A DNA stretch of 64,000 bases from Phialophora verrucosa (lineage: Eukaryota > Ascomycota > Eurotiomycetes > Chaetothyriales > Herpotrichiellaceae): the NCBI GenBank assembly GCA_002099365.1, contig MSED01000003.1, positions 1,364,001 to 1,428,000 of the forward strand. Direction: 5' to 3'. The notes below the pieces were generated by a model. The model was not told the origin of the DNA and did not search any database. It saw only the letters and a program-made list of their open reading frames with translations. Within the stretch, counting starts at the first letter, position 1; the number at the start of each line of letters is the position of its first letter. The translations under genes were made by a program, and so were the position numbers. Positions 35,728 to 46,257 of the stretch are shown here, in pieces.

Positions 35728-35910
35728 CTCCAACATAGCAAAGACGTGGGCTAGGCTGCTGCTTCTCGGCAGCTTCGCTTCACCTCACCGCTCGAACATA
35801 GCGAAAACATGGGCGAGCTTGCTTGTCGGCAAGCTTCACTTCGCCCCTCCAACATAGCAAAAGAGCCAGTCAAGTCTCCTTCTCGGCAGGCTTGACCTCA
35901 CCCCTCCAAA
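35728..35910. repeat. Three degenerate tandem units of about 60 bp, each with an inverted repeat
   Basis: Units begin near 35728, 35791 and 35847 with CTCCAACATAGCAAA-like sequence. Each has a conserved core CTTSTCGGC (35762-35770, 35822-35830, 35879-35887; spacing 60 and 57 bp). Flanking arms differ between units yet pair: GCTGC/GCAGC, AGCTTGC/GCAAGCT and GTCAAG/CTTGAC. A CTTCRCYTCRCC-like tail closes each unit. Confidence 0.7.
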
Positions 35911-38350
35911 CATCATGTATGAGTACCATAGCAGATCTTCGGATGTTGCGTCTCGGTGACAGATAGAGTTCGCTGGCACATCCGAGCTTCGCTTCCGAAG
36001 ACGAGCGCAAGCTACCACGCCCCAAAGTCAAATTCTTGTTTTGCTCTTCGCCAAACCTCAAACCTGAGGCGGTGGAAGCGGGCGAATAGGCCTTTAGCAG
36101 CGTCGTCACATTGGCAAAAAGGTTCGTTCCGGATCTGAAACACGGGGTCGATCGAGGAGCAGCGATTCCAGGACTGGGAGAAAGAATCTGGAATCCTGAA
36201 TCGCAGTCTTCAAACCATAATTACTCAAATGCAAAATTCTAGGCCCTGGAAGAACGACGCAGACAGGTCGACGAACCCGCAAACGACACATCTCGGGTGT
36301 GAGGATCTCTCTTCTGGACGAAATGGAACGCCATCAACACACAATCAACCTGATGAAGCGGTTTCGTATCGGTGAAGCTAGCGTCGCTTTCACCGGGTCA
36401 GCCAGGCACACTTCCCAGCGGTTCTACTCGAGACTTTGCATCGTGACTGGCCGAAAGATACCGTCGTCGTGCTGCAGCCCGTCTTTACCGACCGGAAATT
36501 CGGATGCCTTCGTCCAAAATACTACATACAGGTCGTCGCCATTCGCGGGCCAAGCAGCATGAGCTCTCGCGATTCGTCCTCGTCAGTCCAGTGCTGGGGA
36601 GAAGCGGTCCAAGCGAGAGCGTCTCTGCTACTCTGCGTTGTCCTGGGCCTTTGAGCCCATGGAAGATGTCAAATTTCTGGCTCGCGGCGCGCCGCTATGC
36701 GGGCTCCCGTCCGTCACTCGTCCTGCTAGACGTTTGTCTCTGATATTGTCCAGTGAGGCGAGGCGTCCTTTGGGGCACTCTACACTACATACCCTGAACG
36801 CAACACGCCCTTCGGACTTCGCGGCTTCCGGGTGAGGTATGAGTACACCCTGTCATGCCATGTCCTAGTATCCATTGCGTCCAACCTATCCTTGTTGGTT
36901 GCTTCCTCGAACTTCTCTCCGAAATCCGCAGCCGCTTCGCCAGACGCCCAATGTAGCCGTGAGTAACCAAACCAGTTCACGACACCCTTCGAAGGTGCCC
37001 ATCACGGCACTACTCCCCTCTTAGTTGCGGTCCGTAATTACACTAACAGCCTGGTCGACAGACGCGCAGCCAGCTCTTTTCTATGTCGTTGCGCCTGGGC
37101 CTCTCTGTCTCTCTCTCTCACAGAGTCAATGCGATCAAAATCGCCGTCTCATCTTTGCGAGGAGATCTATCATCTCGTCTTTGCGGAAATTAGCTCTGAA
37201 GACTGACTGAATTCTCACTGCTGGTGCTGCTTGCTCCCTTCTTCCACAGCCCGACCACTGCGAGCCCGGGCAACAGAACCCGCAGGACCCTCTCTCTCTC
37301 TCTCGCGCGCGTGCTGGACAGGAGTAAATATCATACTTCCCGGAGAACCACCTCTCGAGCGTCCTGGAGGGAAGCGAACGTCCTACTTTCCCTCTTGAAG
37401 TACGGCATTATTCCTACATCGTTGGTTCCCGAATCTCACCAGGCCTATCGGAGCTTCGAAGCTCCATCACATATCTCGGGCACGAGATATTGTCGTCTGA
37501 AGTTCGATGCGTGTCTCTGCCGCCGCGCAACAGCATTTCGGAGGGCCACTAGAGGGTTGACCATCCGCCAGTCGATGTCAAGGACATGTACATTGAAGGC
37601 CCCCGATCTTCAGGGCGAATGCTCGTTGAGAATGCGGGTGCAGAGTCGAAACATATTCGCCTTCCCTGGTTTCCTGCGCTCTCTTCTATGTACGAGCCAC
37701 AGTGTGGTTCGGCAGAAGCAGATCAAACTTCTTACGAAGAGGTGAGGTGACGCCGCTGTATATGGTTATCGAGACTCTCTGTGCTCGTATCCCTGAAGTT
37801 ATCGCACGAAGGAGACCGACCGACAGAACCTCTCGAGACAACTGGTGCATGTGGTGCAAGTTTTAGCTAACTTCTCCGAAATGCCCTTCCCAGAAAAGGA
37901 CCATCACATTGAGCGGCATGAGGTACAGAAACAGACAGTGAAATGGAGATTCTCGAGGACGAACACGCTGACGCTCTGTCTCTATTCCCCAGGGCTACTG
38001 TGTCGGCAGCAAATCAATCTGTCGTGCATTGCCCTGCATCAAGGAAGTCAGCCGCTTCCATTTACTCCGTCTAGAGCTCTCCACGAATATACCCTCCGCC
38101 AGGACGGCCTGCGTCGCCCTGCCCGACTCAATGTCCGATGTGAAGCGTGCCCTGACCGGCGGGGATTGCTTTGCGCTACCAGCACCCCGGCTGATTCGCC
38201 GCAAGCTTTCAGAAAGTCGCCCTCTCATCCATATGTGTGGATTAGAACCAATCGCACGCAAAAAGAAGCACCAGGCAAGAGAAGCATCAGGCATCTCCCG
38301 GCGAGAAGAGCAAATCAAACAACGCTGTCCCAATTCAGCTTTCTTCAGTC

Positions 38351-38371
38351 GTGTGTGTGTGTGTGTGTGTG
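38351..38371. repeat. GT dinucleotide microsatellite
   Basis: About ten GT units in a row. No coding context. Confidence 0.9.
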
Positions 38372-39913
38372 GCCCAGCGCAAATGCGGCTAGGAGTACAG
38401 TATCAACGCTGAACCACCCACCCAGCCAGAGTTACAGCGATTCAGTCAAGTGCTCACTACCGCACCCCTCCTCCCAGTACCTCATCCGTCCCAGGACAGC
38501 GCCTACAGTTCAACTCACGCGTGCCCTTCATGCAAACAGTATCTAGCGCCAAAAAACACAAGGAAGCCACCACCCCACACGGGACATTGACGCCGCGAGA
38601 GTGTGGCTGGCTGGTTGCTGGCGTGTGACATTGTACCGCCGTCGTGGTGCGTACAAGGCTGCACGGAGGAGAAGTAAGGCTGTGCCCTAAAAGGGGCTGA
38701 TCTGCAATCGATGCACCCACCGGTCCAGGGATGGAGAAATCCTCCACGCCACGGCCATGTTTGCTTCGCGTTGACTTGCTTTGCCTGCTTTGTTTTTCTC
38801 CCTCCCTGTCTTACACTGCCTTGCACTGCCTCAACCTTTCTCTGGCATCTACTAGCCGCCTCCGCTAATTTAGAGGCTCAGAGAAGGAGAAAGGAAACAG
38901 GAAACAGGAAACATCGCCAATCGAGCTATGGGGAGCCTGCCCGGCCCTGCCCTCGCATGATTCAAATTCCGATTCAACTCCACCTCAACTGCATGTCCCA
39001 CTAATTAACTGCCGTGCTCGTACTCGCGATCGTACTAGAGATACGGGATACGGGATGTAAGATTCATCCATGCAGTAATACAGGAGGACTATGTACAGCG
39101 GGTTGGCTGAGCGCGATCCTCCCGGTCTCGGTGTCTCGCTAGATTAGTGGGCTGGTCTTGTACCCCTTGAGTCGAGTTGGTGCGGTAGGCAGGTGAGTCA
39201 GTGAACAGGTAGGAGGTAGGATTCGCGGGGACAGAAACGAACACGCCTTGCGTAGGTAGGTAGCCGGTCATGGACGAGTATGATTTTATGTAGGATTGGA
39301 TTCTCTTGGAGGTGTGGGAGTGAGAGAAATAGACAAAGACATAGGTATAGACATGGATGTAGATCTAGATCTACTCCGTAGATATCGGTATAGATATAGA
39401 TGGATATGATACAATGCGCCGGGCGCTACCAGAGCAGAACATATCTTCCCAGCAGAAGACTCTGTACCGTACCTCTTCTCAAAGACGAGAAAACAACCCG
39501 TCTGTCTGCCTGCCTGCTTGACTGTCTACTCCCATCCGGTACCAGCATCCAGCAAACCAGACCAGACCAGGTGCAGTGCAGTGAAACCTCGCTCGGGATG
39601 CACGGGTATTGTACCGTACTGTATGCCTTCTCATGATCGCCGCTGCAACTGCCGCTCCCGCTGCTGGTGTAGGTACCGCCTCCGATCCTTCCAAGCTAAG
39701 GACTTTGCGTTTAAGGTAATTCGCCTCAAATGACTCCCTCCACCCTACCGCGCCGCGCCGGGTCACGCCCGGGCGACGCGTGGGAACCATACCTTTGAGT
39801 GTGAAGTGTAAAGTGTAAAGTCGTGTCATGCGTGCCATGGTCGTAAAATTCTCGGTCTGTGTGTGTCTCTTCGGCTTCGGCTTTGCTGAGGGCTTCCCGC
39901 TCCAGCTTCCGAA

Positions 39914-41467
39914 TCAGATGAACTGGCCTCTCTCGTCGTCATGCACCCGGAGCTGTCCGTGTCCATGTGCTTGTCCTTGTCCGTGTCCGTGTCCATACTC
40001 GGGTCCGTAGCCTTGCGCATATCCGTATTGGCCCTCCGTGTGAGGATAATACCCGTCCGTAATCGCAACCCCAACATCGCTCGGGCCTGGCAACGGCACC
40101 TCGTGCTCACGCTCATCCTCCCCCCCTACACCGAAATACTGTTCATGAAGATTGGGATCCTTGACCTGCGCAGGACCGGGCCCCACGTCGTCTCTCTGGA
40201 AACTACTCCTCAAGGGCGTATTCTGCTCCGAGCCGGCCCCCGTGCCGCCGGTCTGGTGAGACCACCTCCCCTGCGCGAACCCGGGACTATGCTGCTTCCC
40301 TGCGTGCAGCAGCGTCGGCGAGATGGCGTGCATTTCGCGCGGGGGTTCCACGACGCCCCATGGGAGGGTCTCGTGTTTCCATGCCTCGGCCTTGGCGGAG
40401 ATAGGTGACTGGTACGAGCTGTCGGCGTGGGCGTCGTGCACGCGGCTCATCCGCCCGCTCTGCGCCATTCTGTACCGTCGCTTGCGCGTGAATGCGAAAC
40501 ATCCCCAGCAGAAGCCGCCGATAAGGATGATGCCGCCGACAATGGGGAGCGCGATCGCCACAGCGAGGTGCCAGCCGTGGAGGCCGCCGCCGCCGCCTCC
40601 CCCTGAGGATGGGGGTGCCGGACCAGCGATCAGCGTTTCGTTGAAGATGGCGTCGGCATCGGGGAAGAAGGGTTTGCCTGGTTCCGGGGGGTCGCGGCAG
40701 GCGATGTGTAGAGCTTGGAGGACTTTTATGCGCCGTGTGTAAGCATTACAATCGATCAAGTAGGAAGGAAAACAGGCGGTCCTCTGGTTTCTTGGGGGTG
40801 GTACGGCACGAAGGAACTTGGCCACCGTGCTTGCTTACTTACAATTTGCCAGGAACAACTGCTGCGGGATGAAACTATAACAGGTGGCGCATTTGTTGAT
40901 TGTCACGTCGTCGAATTCCGCTGCCGAGCAGAATGTGGTGCCCGGATCGGTCTTGGAGCTGTCGTTCGTGACTTGATAGCCGACCGAGTCGTTGAGCGGC
41001 GCACAGCTGACTTGACAGGGACTGCTGATCGAGATGTGGTCCTCGGGGATGGCAAACATGCATCCTGCCAGTGTATACCGCAGGGCCACTAGACGGGGCA
41101 AGAACGTTCAGCATTTATACAACCTCTGCGCTCAATTGAGAGGGTGTATCATACGCAGGCCAAATTCTACATCTGTGTTATTGTTTACTGTGTCCACCGC
41201 CGTGCTGTTCAGCTGACATGCCACGCATTTCTGGAAGGCTCGACCCGACGACAGGGACTGGTAGTTCGCATCGAGGCAGACGACGTCGTTCTCGAGGGTG
41301 CCTGCGTTCGAGCAGACCGATTCGCAAGGCGACCCGGGGACGGACTGGATGGCCGAGGTGACGCTCAGGAAGGCAGTCAGCAGCAGGTATAGCAGGACGA
41401 TCGGTCTACATCGTGGGGAATGGGGAGAAGGCGCGCCGGTCGCAAAGCGGTCATGCCAGTAGGCCAT
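39914..41467 (-). CDS. Cysteine-rich single-pass plasma-membrane protein with long cytoplasmic tail, three exons
   Basis: Exons on the reverse strand: 41467-41155, 41088-40843 and 40722-39914, giving 455 residues. Start chosen at the ATG before MAYWHDRF; the frame is open further upstream without ATG. A hydrophobic segment PIVLLYLLLTAFLSVTSAI (about residues 23-41) acts as signal peptide or anchor. An ectodomain with spaced Cys (SPCESVCSN, DVVCLD, FQKCVACQLNST, SSPCQVSCAPLN, INKCATCYSF) and N-glycosylation sites follows. A Gly-rich linker precedes one membrane helix (WHLAVAIALPIVGGIILIGG) and a basic stop-transfer (TRKRRYR). The tail is Gly/His/Gln-rich (repeats of GHG/GQ). Similar fungal proteins are often annotated LPXTG-domain or surface sensor proteins; the function is unknown. 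Both introns (GTATGA...CTAG and GTAAGT...AAAAG) are phase-consistent. Confidence 0.72.
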
Positions 41468-42877
41468 GACACTGATGGTGAGGGCAGCGACATATGAAAC
41501 AAGAGGGCAGCGCGAGGCAGGGACCGTCAAGTCTGTCCGACGAGAGAGATTGCGCAAGGCGCAGGCGCTTCGATTCTTTTATTGCAGGTTTAAGGCCCGC
41601 CGGCACAAGCTGAGGGAGGACGACAGCGCAAGGGGAGGAGAAATCGACATGCTCGTCTGTGAGAGGTTGTTGCCATGCTTTGGTGGCTTGCAGGTCGATG
41701 GGCGGTTACTGAAGCTGATCTTCCAGTCAGCAGCGGGGATGGTGAGCCCGCATGAGGATGAAGTTGGCGTGAGGAGGGGGGTGATTGGTAGATGGGGGTG
41801 TGCAGGGTGTGATGAAGGCCGTCTTCGTGCTCGTGAATGGTGCGAAGCATTGCGGCCTAGTGAGCACTAACCGGAAGGGCTCGCTGCCGAGGACATGGGC
41901 GACATGGTGCTGAACAAGCTTCTCCAGTGTCACTGTGTCACACTGCAAGTCGGCCTGTCGTCGTCGAGCTTGGTCGTGACAAGTCCAGATTGTCACCAAG
42001 CCGTCGCGTCTTGAGCGGTATTCGAACGATATGGGCTCCCGAATCGTTACCTATCATCCTGCAGCGTAATTAAAGCCGCGGACGGGCATTACATATGCTT
42101 CAATTGCGATCAACCTGCAACTGTTTGTTTCTTCTCGAACCGCCGGTACTAGCTGGCACACGTCGCTGGTTTGTGATATTGCTGTGACGCTTAGAAGATG
42201 CGAGAGAGAGAAAGATGTGCAGATGGACAGCTGCCGTTGTTACCAGGTAGGGCAACAACCCACGGCAGCGTCAGATTACTGTGACATTGCGAGTGACATA
42301 CCCAGCATTTTCTGAGTACATACTCCGTACATGACGCTACTCCAGGACGATTAAACTGGTGGAGCTTCAGAGTCGGGTTGAAAGTGTATGCAAACCCTCT
42401 AACGTATACGCGATGAGTGTTGTGAGAGCAGAGGAGTCCCCAGCCTTCCTAGCTGTTTCCGAGCACTCAACATCTGGAATCTCCCCCCACCCCGGGTGAC
42501 CACGCGACGGCGTACACAGCACATAGACAAGTTTGAGGTGCTGACATTAAAGACAGACAGCCGGAACTTCCCCTACTTGACATGGTTGACCACGCTTCCA
42601 GAGTGGCTTGTTGCTAGGAAGGGCAAACGGGGACTGCGGGCGATTGTTTCCCACCGAGGTTGACGACAGCGGTACATTGCTGCGCCATATGATCAACATT
42701 TCACCGGCGGTGCTGTATTCCGGCTGTCAAGAGAGAGGAAGTCGACAGGCGTGAAAGTCCCATTGACGCGAGATTGGCTTTTGGCTGTTCCAACGGCATA
42801 CGCGCTGCTCGGAGGAATACCAGCGCCGCAGTGCATTCCCTTGCGATTTAGTTGACCTTGTCATGCTCTGGCAGCCA
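41468..42877. other. Intergenic, no gene seen
   Basis: This 1.4 kb holds the promoter of the membrane-protein gene (reverse strand) and the 3' flank of COQ10. A GAGTACATACTCCGTAC-type palindromic patch occurs near 42315-42330. Confidence 0.5.
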
Positions 42878-43513
42878 TCACGGGGTGACCTTCTGCTTTT
42901 GATCAAGCTCCTCTACCCTCTTCTCAAAGGCAGAGATCATGGTGCTCGCAACCTTGCCCTCGACTTGAGCAAACATTTGATCGTAGATCGGGTTTCGAAA
43001 TTTGACGATGACGTCCAGCTTGACAGCGGTACTTGCATCTGCCGTCTTCGAGGGCGCAATGTGCCATTTCGTAGACAGAGCTTCAAAGAGGCCGTTACTA
43101 TGCTCTTCGCTACTCTTCGCCTCGATGATCCCTTTGGCTGGATCGCAGCGCACGATACTCTCCCAGTCCTCCTCAACCCCCAGCTTGGCGTAGCCGACCT
43201 TGAGTTTCGCTCGAGTTGGATAGCCCGCCGGGTCTCTTGATTTCACGTTGGATGAAATTGTGAAAGGCAGAAAATTAGGGTAGCCCGCAACATCAGATAC
43301 GGCCTTGAACACTGTCGCGGGAGCATAAGGCAACACTTTGGTATGGCTCATCGACCGAGGCTCACAAGGACCGAGAGCTGAACTGAGCAGTGAATCAAAG
43401 ATCGTTCTGGTCTGTTTTGGTGATGATGCATATCTCGATCTCAACGTGGTTGGAGCTTGAGCCAATCGAGTCGGGGAGGTCAGAAGCACGCCAGCCGTGC
43501 GCCGACTGGCCAT
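42878..43513 (-). CDS. COQ10: COQ10, mitochondrial coenzyme Q-binding START-domain protein
   Basis: Intronless, 211 residues. The first about 50 residues are Arg/Ser/Thr-rich with few acidic residues, a typical mitochondrial presequence (MASRRTAGVLLTSPTRLAQ). The START/polyketide-cyclase-like domain follows: HTKVLPYAPATVFKAVSDVA, GYPNFLPFTISSNV, LKVGYAKLGVEEDWESIVRC, NGLFEALSTKWHIAP, VIVKFRNPIYDQMFAQVEG, ending in an amphipathic helix (MISAFEKRVEEL). COQ10 is a matrix-side chaperone of ubiquinone needed for efficient respiration and Q biosynthesis. Length and motif order match the family. It is transcribed divergently from PIG-S with 364 bp between start codons. Confidence 0.93.
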   Translation of the reverse strand: MASRRTAGVLLTSPTRLAQAPTTLRSRYASSPKQTRTIFDSLLSSALGPCEPRSMSHTKVLPYAPATVFKAVSDVAGYPNFLPFTISSNVKSRDPAGYPTRAKLKVGYAKLGVEEDWESIVRCDPAKGIIEAKSSEEHSNGLFEALSTKWHIAPSKTADASTAVKLDVIVKFRNPIYDQMFAQVEGKVASTMISAFEKRVEELDQKQKVTP

Positions 43514-43877
43514 GCTGCAGATGTTCGGGGCCAGGCCAAGCCCAGAATGAAAGCGAAGGTCGGAGAGGGTGCTATGTCGGTATCATGGGATGAAGGATTG
43601 CGGATCGGGACCAACAATATATAGCCTAAGGTTGTCGAGATGGTCCGTAGATATTTTGTCCAACGACTTTTGCGAGTCATGGAAATTTCACGCAATGTCT
43701 TTTCCGAGTCGCGGAAATTTACGAAGCTGTGCGGCCACAGTTTCCCGGTTCCTGCCAGACCACGCGCGAAATCAAAGCCGTCCTCGTGCTTGCTACGCGT
43801 CGTTCGCGATGAATGCGTCTCTGTAAATGGTCTTGACCAAGTAGGTGGTTCCTAGATCGCACACAAGCACCCTAGCC
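43514..43877. promoter_or_regulatory. Divergent promoter between COQ10 and PIG-S/GPI17
   Basis: These 364 bp separate the two start codons. No factor-binding site can be assigned with confidence. A repeated GAGTCRYGGAAATTY pattern occurs about 43673-43689 and 43709-43723. Confidence 0.5.
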
Positions 43878-45710
43878 ATGAACGGGGCGTCGGTCGCTCC
43901 CTCCGATGCAGCAGCCAGGAGGAAACAGCCTCCGCCAGAGAAAGCCGAAGCCATCAACCTGCGGACCAAGATTGTGTTGTCCTTCTGGGCTGTGATAGTT
44001 CTGCTAGGCATTCCGACATGGCTGAAGACCACATCAATCTACCGGGCGAGCCTTCCACTACAAGACATGCTCGACTGGGCGGATGGACGGGTGAGCAGTG
44101 AAGGACCTCGAGGGTACTATCCATTGCTGATGATGCTTACCAGAATACCCCGGCGGCGATTCCTCTGCACATCTGGGTCTCGGCACCAGGCGTGTCCTGC
44201 TTGGAGGCGCAGGCGATTGTACGAAACACACAACAGGCTATAGACGACCTCAATGATTATCCCACCCTTCATCAAACCCTTCATCTCGTCAACCTGGAGC
44301 AAGGCGGAAATAGTGGAGGAGAAAAGAGCTGCGGCGAGAATCCCACAAGTCTGAATATCGGGGAACCTGCACTGAAGCTATATCTTGAGGCAACATCTGA
44401 TGACTTTGCTTTCAGTCAAAGTCCCGTCGCCGCGGAAGCTGGTGCTCGCATACCTCTCAATACCGGAGCCGATTACGCCAAAAGTCTCGCCGAATATCTT
44501 CATGGCCTTTTCAGAGAAGAGCAGATCGCTGCCGCGCTGCAGACCGTCTCCCTTGAAAGCCACAGCCAGAATGCTCAGGCTTTTCTGAAATCACAGCCAT
44601 ATGATATGGTTTCCGGGATTGAGAAGCAGATCAACCGCGCTTACAAGCCGTCTCCTGGGTTCCATCTGACCTTTTCCCTTCTGACAGCGAGCGGCGCTCC
44701 TTCCAGTTGGGATATACAGCATGCGCTCCGGGAGCACATCCAACCGCTTGTGCACGCACTGTCGGCCGTGGCCGATTTCGAGGTGACAACACAAGTGCAG
44801 CTATATGCAACTCTTCCTCCCACCGTACAGCCTCGTCACATGGAAGGTCAGAACGGAACGTATCTACTCCATAATGACTTGACAGCATTTGTGAATGCAG
44901 CAGAGTGGCCTCTAGCACCGTCCCTTGGGGATGGACCTACACTCAACTTCATCCTCTACATCCCAGCTAAGGATCAGATACCACTGACGATTGAAGGCAC
45001 CGAGGAGCTCTCATGGGTCATCCCGCAGTGGGGTGCCATCCAGATTCTTAACCCGCCACTGCATCCGCATCCTGTCCACGGTACTCCGATGCTTTTAGAT
45101 CATCTGGACAAGGACCTGCTGCGCCTCCCTTTTCAAAGGTTCGCCTCGCAACTACTGTCACTCCTGGGCGTCTTGCAATCCGACCACGATGCTAAAGCCA
45201 AGCCTTTGCAATTGCGTCTCGATGCTTATAAAAGGCTCTCTGCCCTTACTCTACACCTCAAAGCGGGGTCGAGCCTGGGATCGCTTGCCCGGCTTGCCCA
45301 AAGGTTGAGCAATATTCCCATCCCCAGAAACGTCGCTCAACTGGTTGACGATGCGATTGCCAGTCTTTCCACGTCTTGTCGCGCGTTCCTGGGGAGTCGG
45401 TGGGCTGAAGCACTGGCCCACGCCAAAGTAGCATTCAGAGACAGCGAAAATGCCTTCTTTGACAAGTCGATGGTTGGCCAGGTCTATTTCCCTGATGAAC
45501 ACAAGGTATGTTAACGCCGAGCCTACCCCAGAACCAGGAAAGCACTTGTTGTAGCAATCATCTGCCTTCCCATCCGCCTTCTAGTTGCTAACTTCGAGTT
45601 AGGTTGCTGTGTACCTGCCTCTCTTGGGCCCAGTTGGGGTCCCTCTGATCATAGGTCTTCTGAGAGAGATCAAACGATTCGTCTCGAGCAAGCAAGCAGG
45701 AAGAGCGTGA
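43878..45710 (+). CDS. GPI17: GPI transamidase subunit PIG-S (Gpi17), three exons
   Basis: Subunit of the ER-membrane complex that attaches GPI anchors to proteins. Exons 43878-44090, 44144-45505 and 45603-45710 give 560 residues, close to yeast Gpi17 and human PIGS. An N-terminal membrane helix (KIVLSFWAVIVLLGIPTWLK, about residues 30-50) is followed by a large lumenal domain with characteristic stretches TTSIYRASLP, FHLTFSLLTASGAPSSWDIQ, LSAVADFEVTTQVQLYA, LNFILYIPAKDQIPLTI and SWVIPQWGAIQILNPP. The C-terminus has a second membrane helix (VYLPLLGPVGVPLIIGLLRE) and a short basic tail. The first intron is GTGAGC...CTTACCAG (53 nt), the second GTATGT...TTAG with a perfect CTAAC branch (97 nt); both are phase 0. 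Only the spliced form has the C-terminal anchor expected of the family. Confidence 0.93.
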
Positions 45711-46257
45711 CGCAATTTCAAAAGCGCGAGAATTCCTCGATCAAACCAACACTGGATTTCAGCCGATTATGCGATACAGGTCGCATAATCGATACCCTTC
45801 CCACCGCATACAGACTGAAGGCACTTTTCAGTTGGCCGGCTGCTGTCCAGCAGGGGTTTGCCTGGACAGGGACGTTTCTGAGCTGCCTACTTGGGCAGCT
45901 CGATAAGCTGGTCGTCTGTCCGATGTGGGGAAGCCTGGCATGCCCCAACAGACATTGCCACGCCTGAACCTGAACACGACTGGCTGCAAGTCCTCGTACA
46001 CATCATCCATCTCTAGCACAGGTCAAGCTTACAATCCCACCAATGAGACGCTACTACTACCCCAGCCTTTCTAGCTTATCGACAAGCCGGCCGCTGATCG
46101 CCGGCATGGACATGGGTTCGTTCAATCAAGCTACTGGAAGCCGATCGTCCTAGGACGACGCACGAATCGAATCTCATCTCATATAGAAAAGCAGAAGCAG
46201 GATGTTGACAGTGACTTCCTCTTTCCTCAATCCCCCTCGTCCACAACGCCCGTCAAT
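45711..46257. other. Intergenic, promoter of the amidase gene
   Basis: No coding signal. An inverted pair, TGCGATACAGGTCGCA-like, lies near 45769-45788, and could form a small hairpin after the PIG-S stop codon. Confidence 0.4.

Larger units (their letters stand above)
33546..39913. other. 6.4 kb interval without a supported intact gene
   Basis: The interval contains a degenerate tandem repeat with hairpins (35728-35910), a GT dinucleotide run (38351-38371), a CT run near 37290, and a stretch (about 36.1-38.4 kb) where several frames stay open but none forms a complete gene. I could not link these frames with splice sites into one protein, and none has a recognisable domain. Confidence 0.45.

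Noticed and set aside
40719..40825. N-terminal part of the 303-codon reverse-strand ORF as an alternative start for the 39.9-41.5 kb membrane protein
   Set aside because: That stretch is intron 2 read through; the spliced form adds the signal peptide and Cys-rich ectodomain.
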